A stretch of DNA of 64,000 nucleotides from Paenibacillus faecis (GCF_008084145.1 NZ_VSDO01000006.1:1-64000), one strand, 5' to 3'; shown: positions 25,511 to 34,283, counted from the stretch's first letter. Translations and numbers: made by a program. The notes: a model not told the origin generated them from the letters alone.

Positions 25511-26386
25511 ATGAAGATCCGTAAAGCCATTATTCCAGCAGCCGGGATGGGAACGCGATTTTTGCCCGCCACCAAAGCCATGCCCAAAGAAATGCTGCCG
25601 ATCGTCGATAAGCCGACCATTCAATATATTGTGGAAGAAGCGGTCGCCTCGGGGATTGAGGACATTATCATCGTAACCGGAAAGAGCAAACGGGCGATCG
25701 AGGATCATTTCGACAACTCCTTTGAGCTGGAATACAACTTGGCGGAAAAGAAAAAATGGGAGCTGCTGAACCAGGTTCGGCGTTCCTCGGAAATGGCGGA
25801 TATTCATTATATCCGTCAGGGGGAGCCGCGCGGTTTGGGTCATGCGATCTGGTGCGCCCGCAAATTCGTGGGCAACGAACCGTTCGCCGTGATGCTGGGC
25901 GATGATATTGTGGAGTCGGATATACCTTGTCTGAAGCAAATGCTGGACATTTACGAACAATATGAAACTTCGATCGTGGGGGTTCAACCGGTTCCTTGGG
26001 AACAGGTTTCCCGGTACGGTCTGGTCGACGGGGAGCAACTCTCCGAACGCGTATTCAAGGCGCGGCGATTCGTGGAAAAGCCTAAACGGGAAGAAGCTCC
26101 GTCCAATTTGGCGATTCTGGGACGCTATATCCTGACGCCCGAAATATTTGATATTTTGGGAGAACTCCCCGCGGGAGTTGGCGGCGAAATCCAATTGACC
26201 GACGCTTTGGCAAAGCTTGGCGCCGAGCAGGATCTAATCGCCTACCACTTTGACGGCAACCGTCACGATGTGGGTGAAAAATTCGGTTTTATCCAAACCA
26301 CGATCCACTATGCCCTTAAAAATGAGGAGCTCAGGGAGGATTTGATGAACTATCTGAAAGAGATAGTGAATCCAGTTCCGCAATAA
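25511..26386 (+). CDS. galU: UTP-glucose-1-phosphate uridylyltransferase
   Basis: A 291-aa nucleotidyltransferase producing UDP-glucose. It begins with the nucleotide-binding motif IPAAGMGTRFLPATKAMPKEMLPI (residues about 9-32), followed by KPTIQYIVEEAVASGIEDIIIVTG, RQGEPRGLGHAIWCAR, VMLGDDIV, FVEKPKREEAPSNLAILGRYIL and GGEIQLTDAL. AGGAGG lies 8 nt before the ATG, 11 nt after the trehalose synthase stop: a two-gene operon. UDP-glucose would also feed glycolipids or teichoic acid modification. Confidence 0.95.
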   Translation: MKIRKAIIPAAGMGTRFLPATKAMPKEMLPIVDKPTIQYIVEEAVASGIEDIIIVTGKSKRAIEDHFDNSFELEYNLAEKKKWELLNQVRRSSEMADIHYIRQGEPRGLGHAIWCARKFVGNEPFAVMLGDDIVESDIPCLKQMLDIYEQYETSIVGVQPVPWEQVSRYGLVDGEQLSERVFKARRFVEKPKREEAPSNLAILGRYILTPEIFDILGELPAGVGGEIQLTDALAKLGAEQDLIAYHFDGNRHDVGEKFGFIQTTIHYALKNEELREDLMNYLKEIVNPVPQ

Positions 26387-26474
26387 ATTTATTTAAAATT
26401 TTAGATTCATCTGTCGAATAATTGGGTATAAACCAGAGAGTGAGTCGTTTAAACGAATAAAACATAACCAGGAG

Positions 26475-26505
26475 AGCTAAGCTCAAATCTCGATTTGGCT
26501 TGGCT
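26475..26505 (+). other. Leader hairpin before the hybrid kinase
   Basis: AGCTAAGCTCAAATC pairs almost completely with GATTTGGCTTGGCT across a 2-nt loop, about 45 nt before the kinase ATG. No T run follows, so it is not an ordinary terminator. It could be an mRNA structure or a galU 3' end stabiliser. Confidence 0.5.
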
Positions 26506-26551
26506 CATCCCTGTTTATAATTTGAGCTGATAAGCAAAAGGAGAGCGTCTG

Positions 26552-29191
26552 ATGCAGGTTCAAAGGGTCGATCATCATGAGCTGTTCGAACAAATTTATA
26601 CACAGGCACCCATTGGGATTGCGCTTGCTTCTCCTGAAGGGCAATGGACGAAAGCGAATCCCGCTTTCTGTCAAATGCTTGGGTATACGAGCGAAGAACT
26701 TCTGACGAGGACTTATCAGGACATTACCCATCCTGACGATTTGGCGGGCGACTTTGATTATGTTTGCGGATTGCTGGAAGGGAAATCCAAAGGATATCAA
26801 TATGAAAAGCGTTATGTCCGGAAGGATGGTCAGACTCTCTGGATCTCCTTGCACGTCGCCCTCGTTCGGGATGAACCGACGAACGAACCGCTTTATTTTA
26901 TTTGCCATGTCGTTAATATTTCCGACCGCAAGGCCATCGAGCAGAAGATGGCTTACAAGGAAGAAATTTTTAATCTGATCTCAACCCACGCCCAAGAGAT
27001 CATCTACATCGCCTCTACGGATGGCAAGTGCCAATTCTGTTCGCCTTCCGTCCAACAACTGCTCGGAATATCGCCGGATGACGTTTTAGGGAAGACCAAT
27101 TTCGAATTTTTTCATCCTCAGGATCTGGAACGGATCAAGCATATCAATTTCACGAACGGCAGCCTTCTCCGGCTTAGATTGCGCCACAAAGACGGACATT
27201 ACCTCTGGATTGAAACGACCTGTAAAATGATTGGCGAGGCCGGACAAAACCAAAAAATTCTGGCGATCGGCCGCGACATTTCGGAACGGAAAAAGCATGA
27301 AGAAATCAGCGCGGAGGCCGAACGGATCGCTTCCATCGGCAGTTGGGAATGGGATATCCTCAACGACTACATTTCGTGTTCCGATCAAATTTTCGAAATC
27401 TTCGAACTTGAGCGCAGCCGGGGGCCATTGCGATCGGGCGATATTTTCAAATTCATCGACCCGGCCGACGGTAAGCGGCTCAGGGAACATATCGAATGGG
27501 CTATAAAAGGGGAACCACTGGATTTCGAATACCGTTATGTAAACGCGGATGGTAACGAGAAACACTTGCATTTACGCGGAATTATGTCGTTTGACGAAGA
27601 CGACCGGCCCATTCGGATCAACGGGACTTTACAGGACATAACGGAACGGAAGCTGGTTGAATTTAAACTCCAGGAATCCGTTGAACGTTATACATCGCTC
27701 AAGAAATACAACCATGATGCGATCATTTCTTTCAATATGAAGGGGAACATCATGAACGCCAACCCCGTCGCGATCGAGATGACCGGATGCCCGGTGTCTG
27801 AAATGGCAGGGACCCCGATCGCCCGCTTTATCGGTGAGGATAACTATCGGCATATCGAGCAAGGGCAATATGAACTGGCGGAAAAGGAAATCGATAAAAT
27901 CCTGCATGTGGGCGGACATGAAACGGAAGTGCTGGCCACGTTGGCCCCGATTATCATCAATAACAAAAATGTCGGCTTCTACCTGATTGCCAAGGATATC
28001 ACCGAACAGAAAAAGCTTCTCATCGCGAAGGAGACCGCCGAGCGCATGAGTCAGGCCAAAAGTGAATTTTTGGCGATGATGAGCCACGAAATCCGTACGC
28101 CTATGAACGGAGTCATCGGTATGACCGACTTGCTTTTGGAGACCGAAGGGCTCAGCGGCGAACAGAAGGAGTATATTGAAATTATCAAGAAGAGCGGAGA
28201 ATCGCTGCTTGCCATCATTAACGATATCCTCGATTTTTCCAAGATCGAATCCGGGAAGACGGACCTCATTGACGGTCCATTTGATCTGAAGTCCGTGGTG
28301 CACGAAACCATCGATATGGTAAAGCCGGGGATTCGCGAAAAAAAGCTGAAAGTCGGCTTAACGCTGGATGACAAAATTCCGACTCCCCTGTTCGGGGATG
28401 CTTACCGGTTGAAACAGGTTTTGACGAATGTGATCGGAAACGCCGTAAAGTTCACTTCGGAAGGGCGTATTGACATCGACGTCCGTCTGGAAGAGGTTAA
28501 GGAGTTTGACGCCTGCTTCCGATTCAGGGTGAAGGATACGGGAATCGGCATTCCTGTGGAAAAACGGGAACATCTGTTTCAACCATTCTATCAGTTGGAT
28601 AATTTTATGACCCGGAAACCGCAAGGGACGGGGCTGGGGCTTGCCATCAGCAAAAAATTGGTCCAATTGATGCACGGGGACATCTGGATTGAAGAGAACA
28701 AGGAACCGGGAACGACCTTTGTATTTACAGTCTGGCTCAAAACCAAGACTTCCGAGGAAATCAGTATCTATCAACACGAGTATGAGAGGGCGCGAACCGA
28801 TTCATTACGAATCCTGATCGCTGAGGATAACGAAGTGAATCAATTGGTTCTCCGGAAAATGATCGAGAAAAAAGGCCACCATGTCGACAATGTGGTTAAC
28901 GGCAAGGACGCGGTGGAGGCCGTAAAGCGCGCCCATTACGATATTGTATTTATGGATGTCCATATGCCTAAGCTCAATGGATTTGAGGCGACAAGGCAGA
29001 TCAAGGAAACACTGCCGGAGAACGAATGCCCCTTTATCGTGGCTGTCACCGCGAATGCTTTAAGAGGGGATAAAGAGAGATGTCTGGAAGCGGGAATGGA
29101 TGCGTATGTAAGCAAACCGATCCGAAGTGAATCGGTGCTGCCCCTGATCGAGGATTTCAATAACAGGAAAAAAGCGAGTAGTTGGCGATAA
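26552..29191 (+). CDS. Multi-PAS hybrid sensor histidine kinase
   Basis: A cytoplasmic 879-aa hybrid kinase without obvious membrane helices. Four PAS units are visible (about residues 8-125, 135-250, 262-375 and 382-490; each with PAC-like ends such as YFICHVVNISDRKAIEQ, ILAIGRDISERKKHEE and GTLQDITERKLVE). Then HisKA with His512 in MMSHEIRTPMNGVIGM, an HATPase (N box VIGNAVKFTSEG, G1 DTGIGIP, GTGLGLAISKKLV) and a C-terminal receiver with Asp802 in IVFMDVHMPKLNGFEAT. No response regulator or Hpt gene is adjacent, so phosphotransfer partners are elsewhere. AAAGGAGAG lies 9 nt before the ATG. The signal is unknown; several PAS domains suggest redox, light or small-ligand input. Confidence 0.93.
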   Translation: MQVQRVDHHELFEQIYTQAPIGIALASPEGQWTKANPAFCQMLGYTSEELLTRTYQDITHPDDLAGDFDYVCGLLEGKSKGYQYEKRYVRKDGQTLWISLHVALVRDEPTNEPLYFICHVVNISDRKAIEQKMAYKEEIFNLISTHAQEIIYIASTDGKCQFCSPSVQQLLGISPDDVLGKTNFEFFHPQDLERIKHINFTNGSLLRLRLRHKDGHYLWIETTCKMIGEAGQNQKILAIGRDISERKKHEEISAEAERIASIGSWEWDILNDYISCSDQIFEIFELERSRGPLRSGDIFKFIDPADGKRLREHIEWAIKGEPLDFEYRYVNADGNEKHLHLRGIMSFDEDDRPIRINGTLQDITERKLVEFKLQESVERYTSLKKYNHDAIISFNMKGNIMNANPVAIEMTGCPVSEMAGTPIARFIGEDNYRHIEQGQYELAEKEIDKILHVGGHETEVLATLAPIIINNKNVGFYLIAKDITEQKKLLIAKETAERMSQAKSEFLAMMSHEIRTPMNGVIGMTDLLLETEGLSGEQKEYIEIIKKSGESLLAIINDILDFSKIESGKTDLIDGPFDLKSVVHETIDMVKPGIREKKLKVGLTLDDKIPTPLFGDAYRLKQVLTNVIGNAVKFTSEGRIDIDVRLEEVKEFDACFRFRVKDTGIGIPVEKREHLFQPFYQLDNFMTRKPQGTGLGLAISKKLVQLMHGDIWIEENKEPGTTFVFTVWLKTKTSEEISIYQHEYERARTDSLRILIAEDNEVNQLVLRKMIEKKGHHVDNVVNGKDAVEAVKRAHYDIVFMDVHMPKLNGFEATRQIKETLPENECPFIVAVTANALRGDKERCLEAGMDAYVSKPIRSESVLPLIEDFNNRKKASSWR

Positions 29192-29208
29192 GCGATAAGC
29201 GAGAAGTG

Positions 29209-29258
29209 AAAAGCACATCCGACTCGAAGTTTGAAGCGGATGTGCTTTGTTGTTTTTA
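29209..29258 (+). terminator. Intrinsic terminator after hybrid kinase
   Basis: AAAGCACATCCG..CGGATGTGCTTT, then GTTGTTTTT. Confidence 0.9.
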
Positions 29259-29303
29259 GAATTGCTTATAAATCGGAGAATTTGGTGGTTTTTTGAAAAA
29301 GAC

Positions 29304-29331
29304 TTGAATCGTAGCAAATTCTTAGTACAAT
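29304..29331 (+). promoter_or_regulatory. Promoter placing the start point at the ArsR ATG
   Basis: TTGAAT (29304-29309), 16-nt spacer, TACAAT (29326-29331). The predicted start point is about 29338, the A of the regulator's ATG. Confidence 0.65.
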
Positions 29332-29337
29332 GGTTTT

Positions 29338-29628
29338 ATGATTACTCAAAAATCACTGAATAATGAGCAAAGAGTCAAAATGTTTCAAGCACTAGCTGAT
29401 GAAACAAGATTAGAAATCATACGAGTTCTATACGCCAACAGGAAGGAGATGAATTGCGGAGAAGTTGGGGACATTTGCAATACTTCCAAGTCGAATACTT
29501 CGTATCATTTGCGGACTTTAAGGGAGGCGAAATTGATTAAAGTGCGAAAGGAAGCCCAAACGAAGTATACAAGTATCGACATGGAGACCTTTGACTCTTA
29601 CTTGCCGGGATTTCTTGATACGTTGTAG
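29338..29628 (+). CDS. ArsR/SmtB-type winged-helix regulator
   Basis: A 96-aa single-domain repressor of the ArsR superfamily: MFQALADETRLEIIRVLYANRKEMNCGEVGDI, then a recognition helix in SKSNTSYHLRTLREAKLIKVRKEAQ, and a C-terminal wing. Only one Cys pair candidate (Cys near 48 and 54) is present and no clear ELCVCDL metal motif, so it need not be a metal sensor. There is no ribosome site ahead of the ATG and the promoter's -10 ends 6 nt before it, so the transcript is probably leaderless. It precedes an MFS transporter gene by 71 nt, which it probably regulates. Confidence 0.87.
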   Translation: MITQKSLNNEQRVKMFQALADETRLEIIRVLYANRKEMNCGEVGDICNTSKSNTSYHLRTLREAKLIKVRKEAQTKYTSIDMETFDSYLPGFLDTL

Positions 29629-29699
29629 AAAAGAAATCCTTTTTTTTCTTCATTAGTTCAAAAGTTTTTTTACAACAAAACTAGGAACGATAGGAGAAG

Positions 29700-30890
29700 A
29701 TGAATCACATGATTAAGTTAACAATCTTACTTTTTCTCATCATGTTTGTTATCGGTACGGATACATTTTTGATTTCTCCGCTCATCCCCACTCTTCAGAA
29801 ATTGTTTGATATCCCGACTGAATATGCCGGTTGGATGGTCGGGGCCTATGCGCTGGGATATGCCATATTCGCTCTGTTAGCCGGACCGCTTTCCGATGGA
29901 TGGAATCGTAAAAAAGTAATGTTTTTAGGTATGGTTTGTTTCTCGGTGTCAACCATTTTATGTGGCTTTGCGACAGGATTTTGGACGATGTTTTTATTCC
30001 GTTTTTTAGCCGGAGTCAGCGCAGCATTCACAGCGCCGCAAGTCTGGGCTTCTATTCCCGCACTGTTCCCTGCGGCAAAGACCGCCAAAGTATCAGGAAT
30101 CGTAATGGCAGGCCTGGCTGCTTCCCAAGCGTTCGGCATACCGATTGGAGGACTGCTTGCTGTAAACCACTGGTCTTATCCTTTTTTTACAATCGGTGCA
30201 TGCTCGTTGTTGGTGGCTATTTTTATCCTGTATGCTTTGCCCGAAATGAAACCGAAACAAGACCCAAGAACCAGGCTTCCGATATTTAAAAGATACGTCC
30301 CGCTATTGACAAGCCGCATCGCGAGAAGATCTTTTCTGGCTCATTTCTTATTTCAATGTGGATTTTTTGCTGCCTTTTCTTTCATTGGAAGATGGATGAC
30401 GGACCGCTTTCACCTTTCGGTTGATCAAGTGGGGTACGTCATGTTTTTTCTTGGCCTAGGGAATATAGTGGGAAGCTTTAGCGGTCCATATGTGATCAAA
30501 ATATTGAATCGTTTCAATACGATGGTTGTGAGCATTCTCGTCTCTATTGCATGTTTTATTGCTTTATCTCACCTTCCATCGGTTGCGTTATTCGAAGGGG
30601 TATACTTTTTCATATTCGCAACCATGGGCATCGTATTTCCGCTCATTATGGGAATGCTGAATTCACTAGATCCGACAATTCGTGGCACGATCTCTAGCTT
30701 GGCCAACTCGATAATGTACGCCGCGACAGCGCTCGGCTCTTGGTTCGCCGGCTTGGTTTATGCGACATTTAACGGTTTTTCTGCCGTAGGTATATTTGCG
30801 GCTATATGCTTTGCCGGTTCCTTGTGCTCATTTATAGCAAGTGGCATTTTGACTAATCACGTTAAAACAAAAAAAGATTATGCATCATAA
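29700..30890 (+). CDS. MFS transporter (drug-efflux type)
   Basis: A 396-aa, 12-helix major facilitator. Visible: helix 1 ILLFLIMFVIGTDTFLISPLIPTL, motif A-like loop GPLSDGWNRKKVMFLGM (between helices 2 and 3), and a drug-antiporter-like motif C region in helix 5 (GLAASQAFGIPIGGLLA). The best ribosome site (AGGAG at 29692-29696) is 3 nt from the ATG at 29700 and 12 nt from the ATG at 29709, so the start is uncertain by three codons. It likely forms a regulator-exporter pair with the ArsR gene. The last codons run up against the ISL3 transposase region; the C-terminus is of normal length. Confidence 0.88.
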   Translation: MNHMIKLTILLFLIMFVIGTDTFLISPLIPTLQKLFDIPTEYAGWMVGAYALGYAIFALLAGPLSDGWNRKKVMFLGMVCFSVSTILCGFATGFWTMFLFRFLAGVSAAFTAPQVWASIPALFPAAKTAKVSGIVMAGLAASQAFGIPIGGLLAVNHWSYPFFTIGACSLLVAIFILYALPEMKPKQDPRTRLPIFKRYVPLLTSRIARRSFLAHFLFQCGFFAAFSFIGRWMTDRFHLSVDQVGYVMFFLGLGNIVGSFSGPYVIKILNRFNTMVVSILVSIACFIALSHLPSVALFEGVYFFIFATMGIVFPLIMGMLNSLDPTIRGTISSLANSIMYAATALGSWFAGLVYATFNGFSAVGIFAAICFAGSLCSFIASGILTNHVKTKKDYAS

Positions 30891-30909
30891 ATGCATAGAA
30901 GAAGTTCGA

Positions 30910-32163
30910 ATGATGGATATTCTAAATCTTCCCAAATTCAACATCCTAAGTATTCGTGAGCATGAATATGATTTTCTAATACAAGTGGTGACGAACTCTC
31001 CACCTTTAGCTTGCCCCCATTGTGGATGTCAAGCGAACCTCTACAAGCACGGTAACAGGGAACATGTTTGTTTGGACTTACCTATTCACGGTAAGCGTGT
31101 AGAACTTCTCGTAAAGCGTCAGAGGTATCGTTGTCGTGTTTGCACTCAAACCTTTTGGGAACGCTTGGACCACACCATTGACGAAAGGCGGAACTGTACA
31201 AAACGATTGTTGTCCTACGTGGAGAAGCAGAGCCTTAAACGTACATTCGTCAGTATTGCAGAAGACGTAGGGCTTAACGAAAAGACGATCCGAAACATCT
31301 TTCGCGATTACATTAACTACCTCGAGGAAACATTTCGGTTTGTGACACCCAATTGGCTTGGCATAGAGAAAATTCATATTATCAAGCCTCGTTGTGTATT
31401 AACCAACATTGAAGGACGAACATTACTGGACATTCTGCCTAATCGCAATAAGGAAACGGTTGTTGAATTTCTCTCAAGCCTTCCGAACAAAGGGCGAATA
31501 CAGTATTTCACGATGGATATGTGGAAACCGTATAAAGACGCTGTGAAGGCTGTATTTCCAAAAGCTACTATAATCGTCGATAAGTTCCATGTTGTCCGTT
31601 TGGCGAACCAAGTGTTAGAGAACATACATAAACAGCTAAGAGAGGATTTATCGGCAACGGAGCGGCGTGGGCTCATGCACGATCGACTTATCCTTCTGAA
31701 ACGCCATAATGAGCTTACAGAGACGGATAAAATAACACTTGATCTATGGACGAAGAATTACCCCATTCTCGGTATTGCGTATAGCTTGAAGGAATCGTTC
31801 TTCGATATTTGGGATGGCGATTCAAGACAAATGGCATTCATTAAATATAACGATTGGAAAGCCAAAATACCGAAGGAACTCCAATCCGCTTTTGTGCCTC
31901 TTATAGAAGCCATGATGAATTGGGAGGAGGAGATATTCGCTTACTTCGACCACCGTATTGCTAACGATTATACGGAGTCTCTGAACAGCCTTTTCCGTGT
32001 TATTAACCGTTTGGGTAGGGGCTATTCATTCGAGGCTCTGCGAGCCAATATTATCTTTACAGAGGCGCTTGCGGAGGATTGTAAGCCTAAATATCAAAAG
32101 CGACCGCTTCGTGGTACTAAGATTTCCACCTTGATTGAGAAGTTGGAGAAGGGTGAATTATAA
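30910..32163 (+). CDS. ISL3 family transposase
   Basis: About 417-aa DDE transposase of the ISL3 group. An N-terminal zinc ribbon (ACPHCGCQANLYKHG..RYRCRVCTQTFWE) is followed by an HTH (SIAEDVGLNEKTIRNIFRDY) and the DDE domain: GIEKIHIIKPRCVLTNIEGRTLLDILP-type first strand, FTMDMWKPYKDAVKAVFPKA, IVDKFHVVRLAN, and the late part with NDYTESLNSLFRVINRLGRGYSFEALR (acidic residue in the N-E-S context). It looks intact. The ATG at 30910 is chosen; an upstream in-frame start would overlap the MFS gene. I could not find convincing terminal inverted repeats, so the element's exact ends are unknown. Confidence 0.92.
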   Translation: MMDILNLPKFNILSIREHEYDFLIQVVTNSPPLACPHCGCQANLYKHGNREHVCLDLPIHGKRVELLVKRQRYRCRVCTQTFWERLDHTIDERRNCTKRLLSYVEKQSLKRTFVSIAEDVGLNEKTIRNIFRDYINYLEETFRFVTPNWLGIEKIHIIKPRCVLTNIEGRTLLDILPNRNKETVVEFLSSLPNKGRIQYFTMDMWKPYKDAVKAVFPKATIIVDKFHVVRLANQVLENIHKQLREDLSATERRGLMHDRLILLKRHNELTETDKITLDLWTKNYPILGIAYSLKESFFDIWDGDSRQMAFIKYNDWKAKIPKELQSAFVPLIEAMMNWEEEIFAYFDHRIANDYTESLNSLFRVINRLGRGYSFEALRANIIFTEALAEDCKPKYQKRPLRGTKISTLIEKLEKGEL

Positions 32164-32238
32164 ACCCTTTTCCGCAATAATTACCGAATACCCGAAAGTT
32201 TCTAAAGGGAACATCCTGTGCGGTTCCTTAAAATAAAC

Positions 32239-32263
32239 GCCCGCTCATGGCAATCCAGCGGGC
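32239..32263 (-). terminator. Terminator of the aldo/keto reductase gene
   Basis: GCCCGCT..AGCGGGC hairpin. Read on the minus strand it is followed by GTTTATTTTAAGG. It sits 39 nt beyond the reductase stop codon. Confidence 0.7.
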
Positions 32264-32301
32264 GCTATACGAGCTTTACAAAGTCTGTTTATGCGGACTG
32301 A

Positions 32302-33204
32302 TCACCGATGCTGCCGGTACAAGTTTGGTTTGCTCCATTGCCGGATCAGCCCCAGTTCCTCCTCATTCAGCTCCGGGATGTCCGCGGCGGCGAGGTTCTG
32401 CAGCAACTGCTCGCGGGAGCTCGCCCCCGGAACCGCGGTCGCTACGGCGGGCTGGGAGAGGGTGAAGCGAATCGCCAACTGCGTCAAATTCCGGCCCGGT
32501 GTCTCCAGTTGCTTCAGCCGGGAGCGCAGCTCCTGCAGTTCGGACAACTCATAGTCCGGCACGCCCTTGACGGGTTCCCGACCCGCAGCCAAAGCTCCGC
32601 TCGCCAGCGGGCCTCTCGCGATCGCGCTGATCCCTTTTTCGCGCAGGAGAGGAAGAACGGTCTCTTCGGCCCTGCGATCGACGATGCTGATCGGGTTCAT
32701 AACACTGACGATGGAAGAGCGCGATACATATTCCCGAATGACGTTGGGACGAATGGAGGAAATGCCATATTCCCGGATCAGGCCTTCCTGTTTGAGTTGT
32801 TCGAACGCTTCGATCGTATCGTCGATCGGGTCGTCGATCGTCCCACCATGCAGCTGATACAAGTCGATATAGTCCGTCCCAAGTCTGCGAAGACTGTCCT
32901 TGACCGCGGATAAAATATACGCTTTGGAGGGATCCCAAACCCAGCCTTCCTGTCCGGGAATGCGGCGGTTTCCCGCCTTGGTGGCGAGGATCACCCGATC
33001 GCGGCGCCCCCGGATCGCTTTGCCGACCAGTTCTTCGTTCCGGCCGCTGTCATATAAATCGGAGGTGTCAAGCAGGTTGACCCCCCGGTCCAAAGCTTCA
33101 TGAATCAGCGATACCGCTTTGCCTTCGTCCGTTCCCAAGGACATGCAGCCAAGGCCGATCTCGCTAACGATCAAATCGGAATTCCCCAGTTGATTTTTCT
33201 TCAT
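32302..33204 (-). CDS. Aldo/keto reductase
   Basis: A 300-aa NAD(P)H-dependent TIM-barrel oxidoreductase. The catalytic tetrad is visible: Asp and Tyr in LLDTSDLYDSGRNEELVGKA, Lys in ILATKAGNR, His in DLYQLHGGT. A nucleotide-binding end (AIRFTLSQPAVATAVPGASSREQL) also fits. Similar to general stress/detoxification reductases of the YqkF/YhdN kind; substrate unknown. Stands alone with its own terminator. AGGAGAGAGG lies just before the start codon on the minus strand. Confidence 0.9.
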   Translation of the reverse strand: MKKNQLGNSDLIVSEIGLGCMSLGTDEGKAVSLIHEALDRGVNLLDTSDLYDSGRNEELVGKAIRGRRDRVILATKAGNRRIPGQEGWVWDPSKAYILSAVKDSLRRLGTDYIDLYQLHGGTIDDPIDDTIEAFEQLKQEGLIREYGISSIRPNVIREYVSRSSIVSVMNPISIVDRRAEETVLPLLREKGISAIARGPLASGALAAGREPVKGVPDYELSELQELRSRLKQLETPGRNLTQLAIRFTLSQPAVATAVPGASSREQLLQNLAAADIPELNEEELGLIRQWSKPNLYRQHR

Positions 33205-33354
33205 TCTGACCTCTCTCCTTTAGTCCCAGAGTATGAGTTTCTAGGGTCTATCATATCTTTAAGCCGAGAGAGAAGTAAAGGAATTGATGGGCTAGCCACT
33301 ATACGGATATAGAAGTGTAGGCACTTATTATGTTCAGAAAGGGGAGGTAGTTGG

Positions 33355-33504
33355 TTGGAAGACGATTTGCTCTATAAAAATGCAATGAAACGGATTATTG
33401 AACTTGTAGAGGAGTATTCCAGATTAGTGATGAAGTTGAAGATGAGAACCGCTACGAAAGGGAATAGGTTTTGGATCGATTTAGAGAGTCGGCAAACGGG
33501 CTGA
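33355..33504 (+). CDS. Small hypothetical protein (49 aa)
   Basis: A short ORF starting with TTG 8 nt after GGGGAGG (about 33340-33347). It encodes a mostly helical, Lys/Glu-rich peptide beginning MEDDLLYKNAMKRIIELVEEY. Not recognised. It lies at the edge of an AT-rich accessory island containing phage and intron remnants, and a terminator follows about 120 nt downstream. Confidence 0.5.
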   Translation: MEDDLLYKNAMKRIIELVEEYSRLVMKLKMRTATKGNRFWIDLESRQTG

Positions 33505-33621
33505 TAGCGTGTATGAGACCGACCGCCGATCAAATGTCCTTAAAATACGTAGCAAAAGTGTAGTTTATAAGCGTTACACTCTAACTAACCCAACCATGGT
33601 ATCATAACCTATTCCTCCATA

Positions 33622-33647
33622 GCCGTTCCTTCGGGAGCGGCAATTTT
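33622..33647 (+). terminator. Intrinsic terminator
   Basis: GCCGTTCC-TTCG-GGAGCGGC, a UUCG-tetraloop stem, followed by AATTTTTAT. A second terminator-like stem (AGTCGCT..AGCGGCTTTTTC) follows at about 33737-33755. Confidence 0.8.
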
Positions 33648-33807
33648 TATGAGATATAGTCGAGAAATATTCAATATATTTTTTTTCGGATACTCCACTT
33701 CTTATGAATGAATAACGGCAGTGTTGATTAAGTCGCTCCATAAGCGGCTTTTTCTTTTCAGTTTGATTAACCGGAGGGGAGTGAGGTGATCACACCTCGA
33801 CTCGCAT

Positions 33808-33846
33808 CTTGGGTGGTTATTGCATAAAATAGGCAATAAACCCAAA
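33808..33846 (+). promoter_or_regulatory. Nested leader hairpin before the Tyr/Cys-rich gene
   Basis: TTGGGT and TTATTGC pair in order with GCAATAA and ACCCAA, giving a stem of about 13 bp that ends directly before the GAGGAG ribosome site. A second dyad, GAGGTG-ATCA-CACCTC, lies just upstream (about 33783-33798). It may stabilise the mRNA or tune initiation. Confidence 0.6.
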
Positions 33847-33863
33847 AGAGGAGTGTATCGGGG

Positions 33864-34205
33864 ATGTATTACTACCAATATTACCCTGACAGAGTTTGTG
33901 TGATGTACTACCCTTATTATCATTATCCTGTTAATACAGGTTATTTTTATTATCCTGTAAATTTAACCGCTGATTGTGATTGTGAAGGTGTGCCCACTGA
34001 AGAAGGGGACGTTAATGATTTGTATAATAAGTGGAGAGAATGTGAAGCTAATCCTAAACCTGGGCAAATTTGCATTCAATTGTGCTACGATCCTCAAGTG
34101 GAAGCGGGTCCAACTAGCTGTTGTTGGGAATTGTATTGTTCTTATAGACGGGCGAGGGAGGCATGGTACAAAAATTGGATTCAAGGAACTATATCAACCC
34201 CTTAA
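33864..34205 (+). CDS. Tyr/Cys-rich hypothetical protein (113 aa)
   Basis: Not recognised. The N-terminal 35 residues are extremely Tyr-rich (YYYQYYP, YYPYYHYP, YFYYPVN), followed by a Cys-containing domain with about nine cysteines (CDCEGVP, WRECE, GQICIQLCYD, TSCCWELYCSY). There is no signal peptide. Tyr-rich, Cys-rich composition recalls spore-coat or exosporium cross-linking proteins, but that is inference only. GAGGAG lies 8 nt before the ATG, directly below a stable leader hairpin. AT-rich and unlike its core neighbours in base use. Confidence 0.7.
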   Translation: MYYYQYYPDRVCVMYYPYYHYPVNTGYFYYPVNLTADCDCEGVPTEEGDVNDLYNKWRECEANPKPGQICIQLCYDPQVEAGPTSCCWELYCSYRRAREAWYKNWIQGTISTP

Positions 34206-34260
34206 TAACCTGATGTTGTTTGAATGGCTCCTGGCGAGCGCCTCATCGAAGAGGAGCGTA

Positions 34261-34283
34261 AGCACCCGTATAGGGTGCTTTTT
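34261..34283 (+). terminator. Intrinsic terminator after the Tyr/Cys-rich gene
   Basis: AGCACCC-GTATA-GGGTGCT followed by TTTTCT. Confidence 0.85.
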
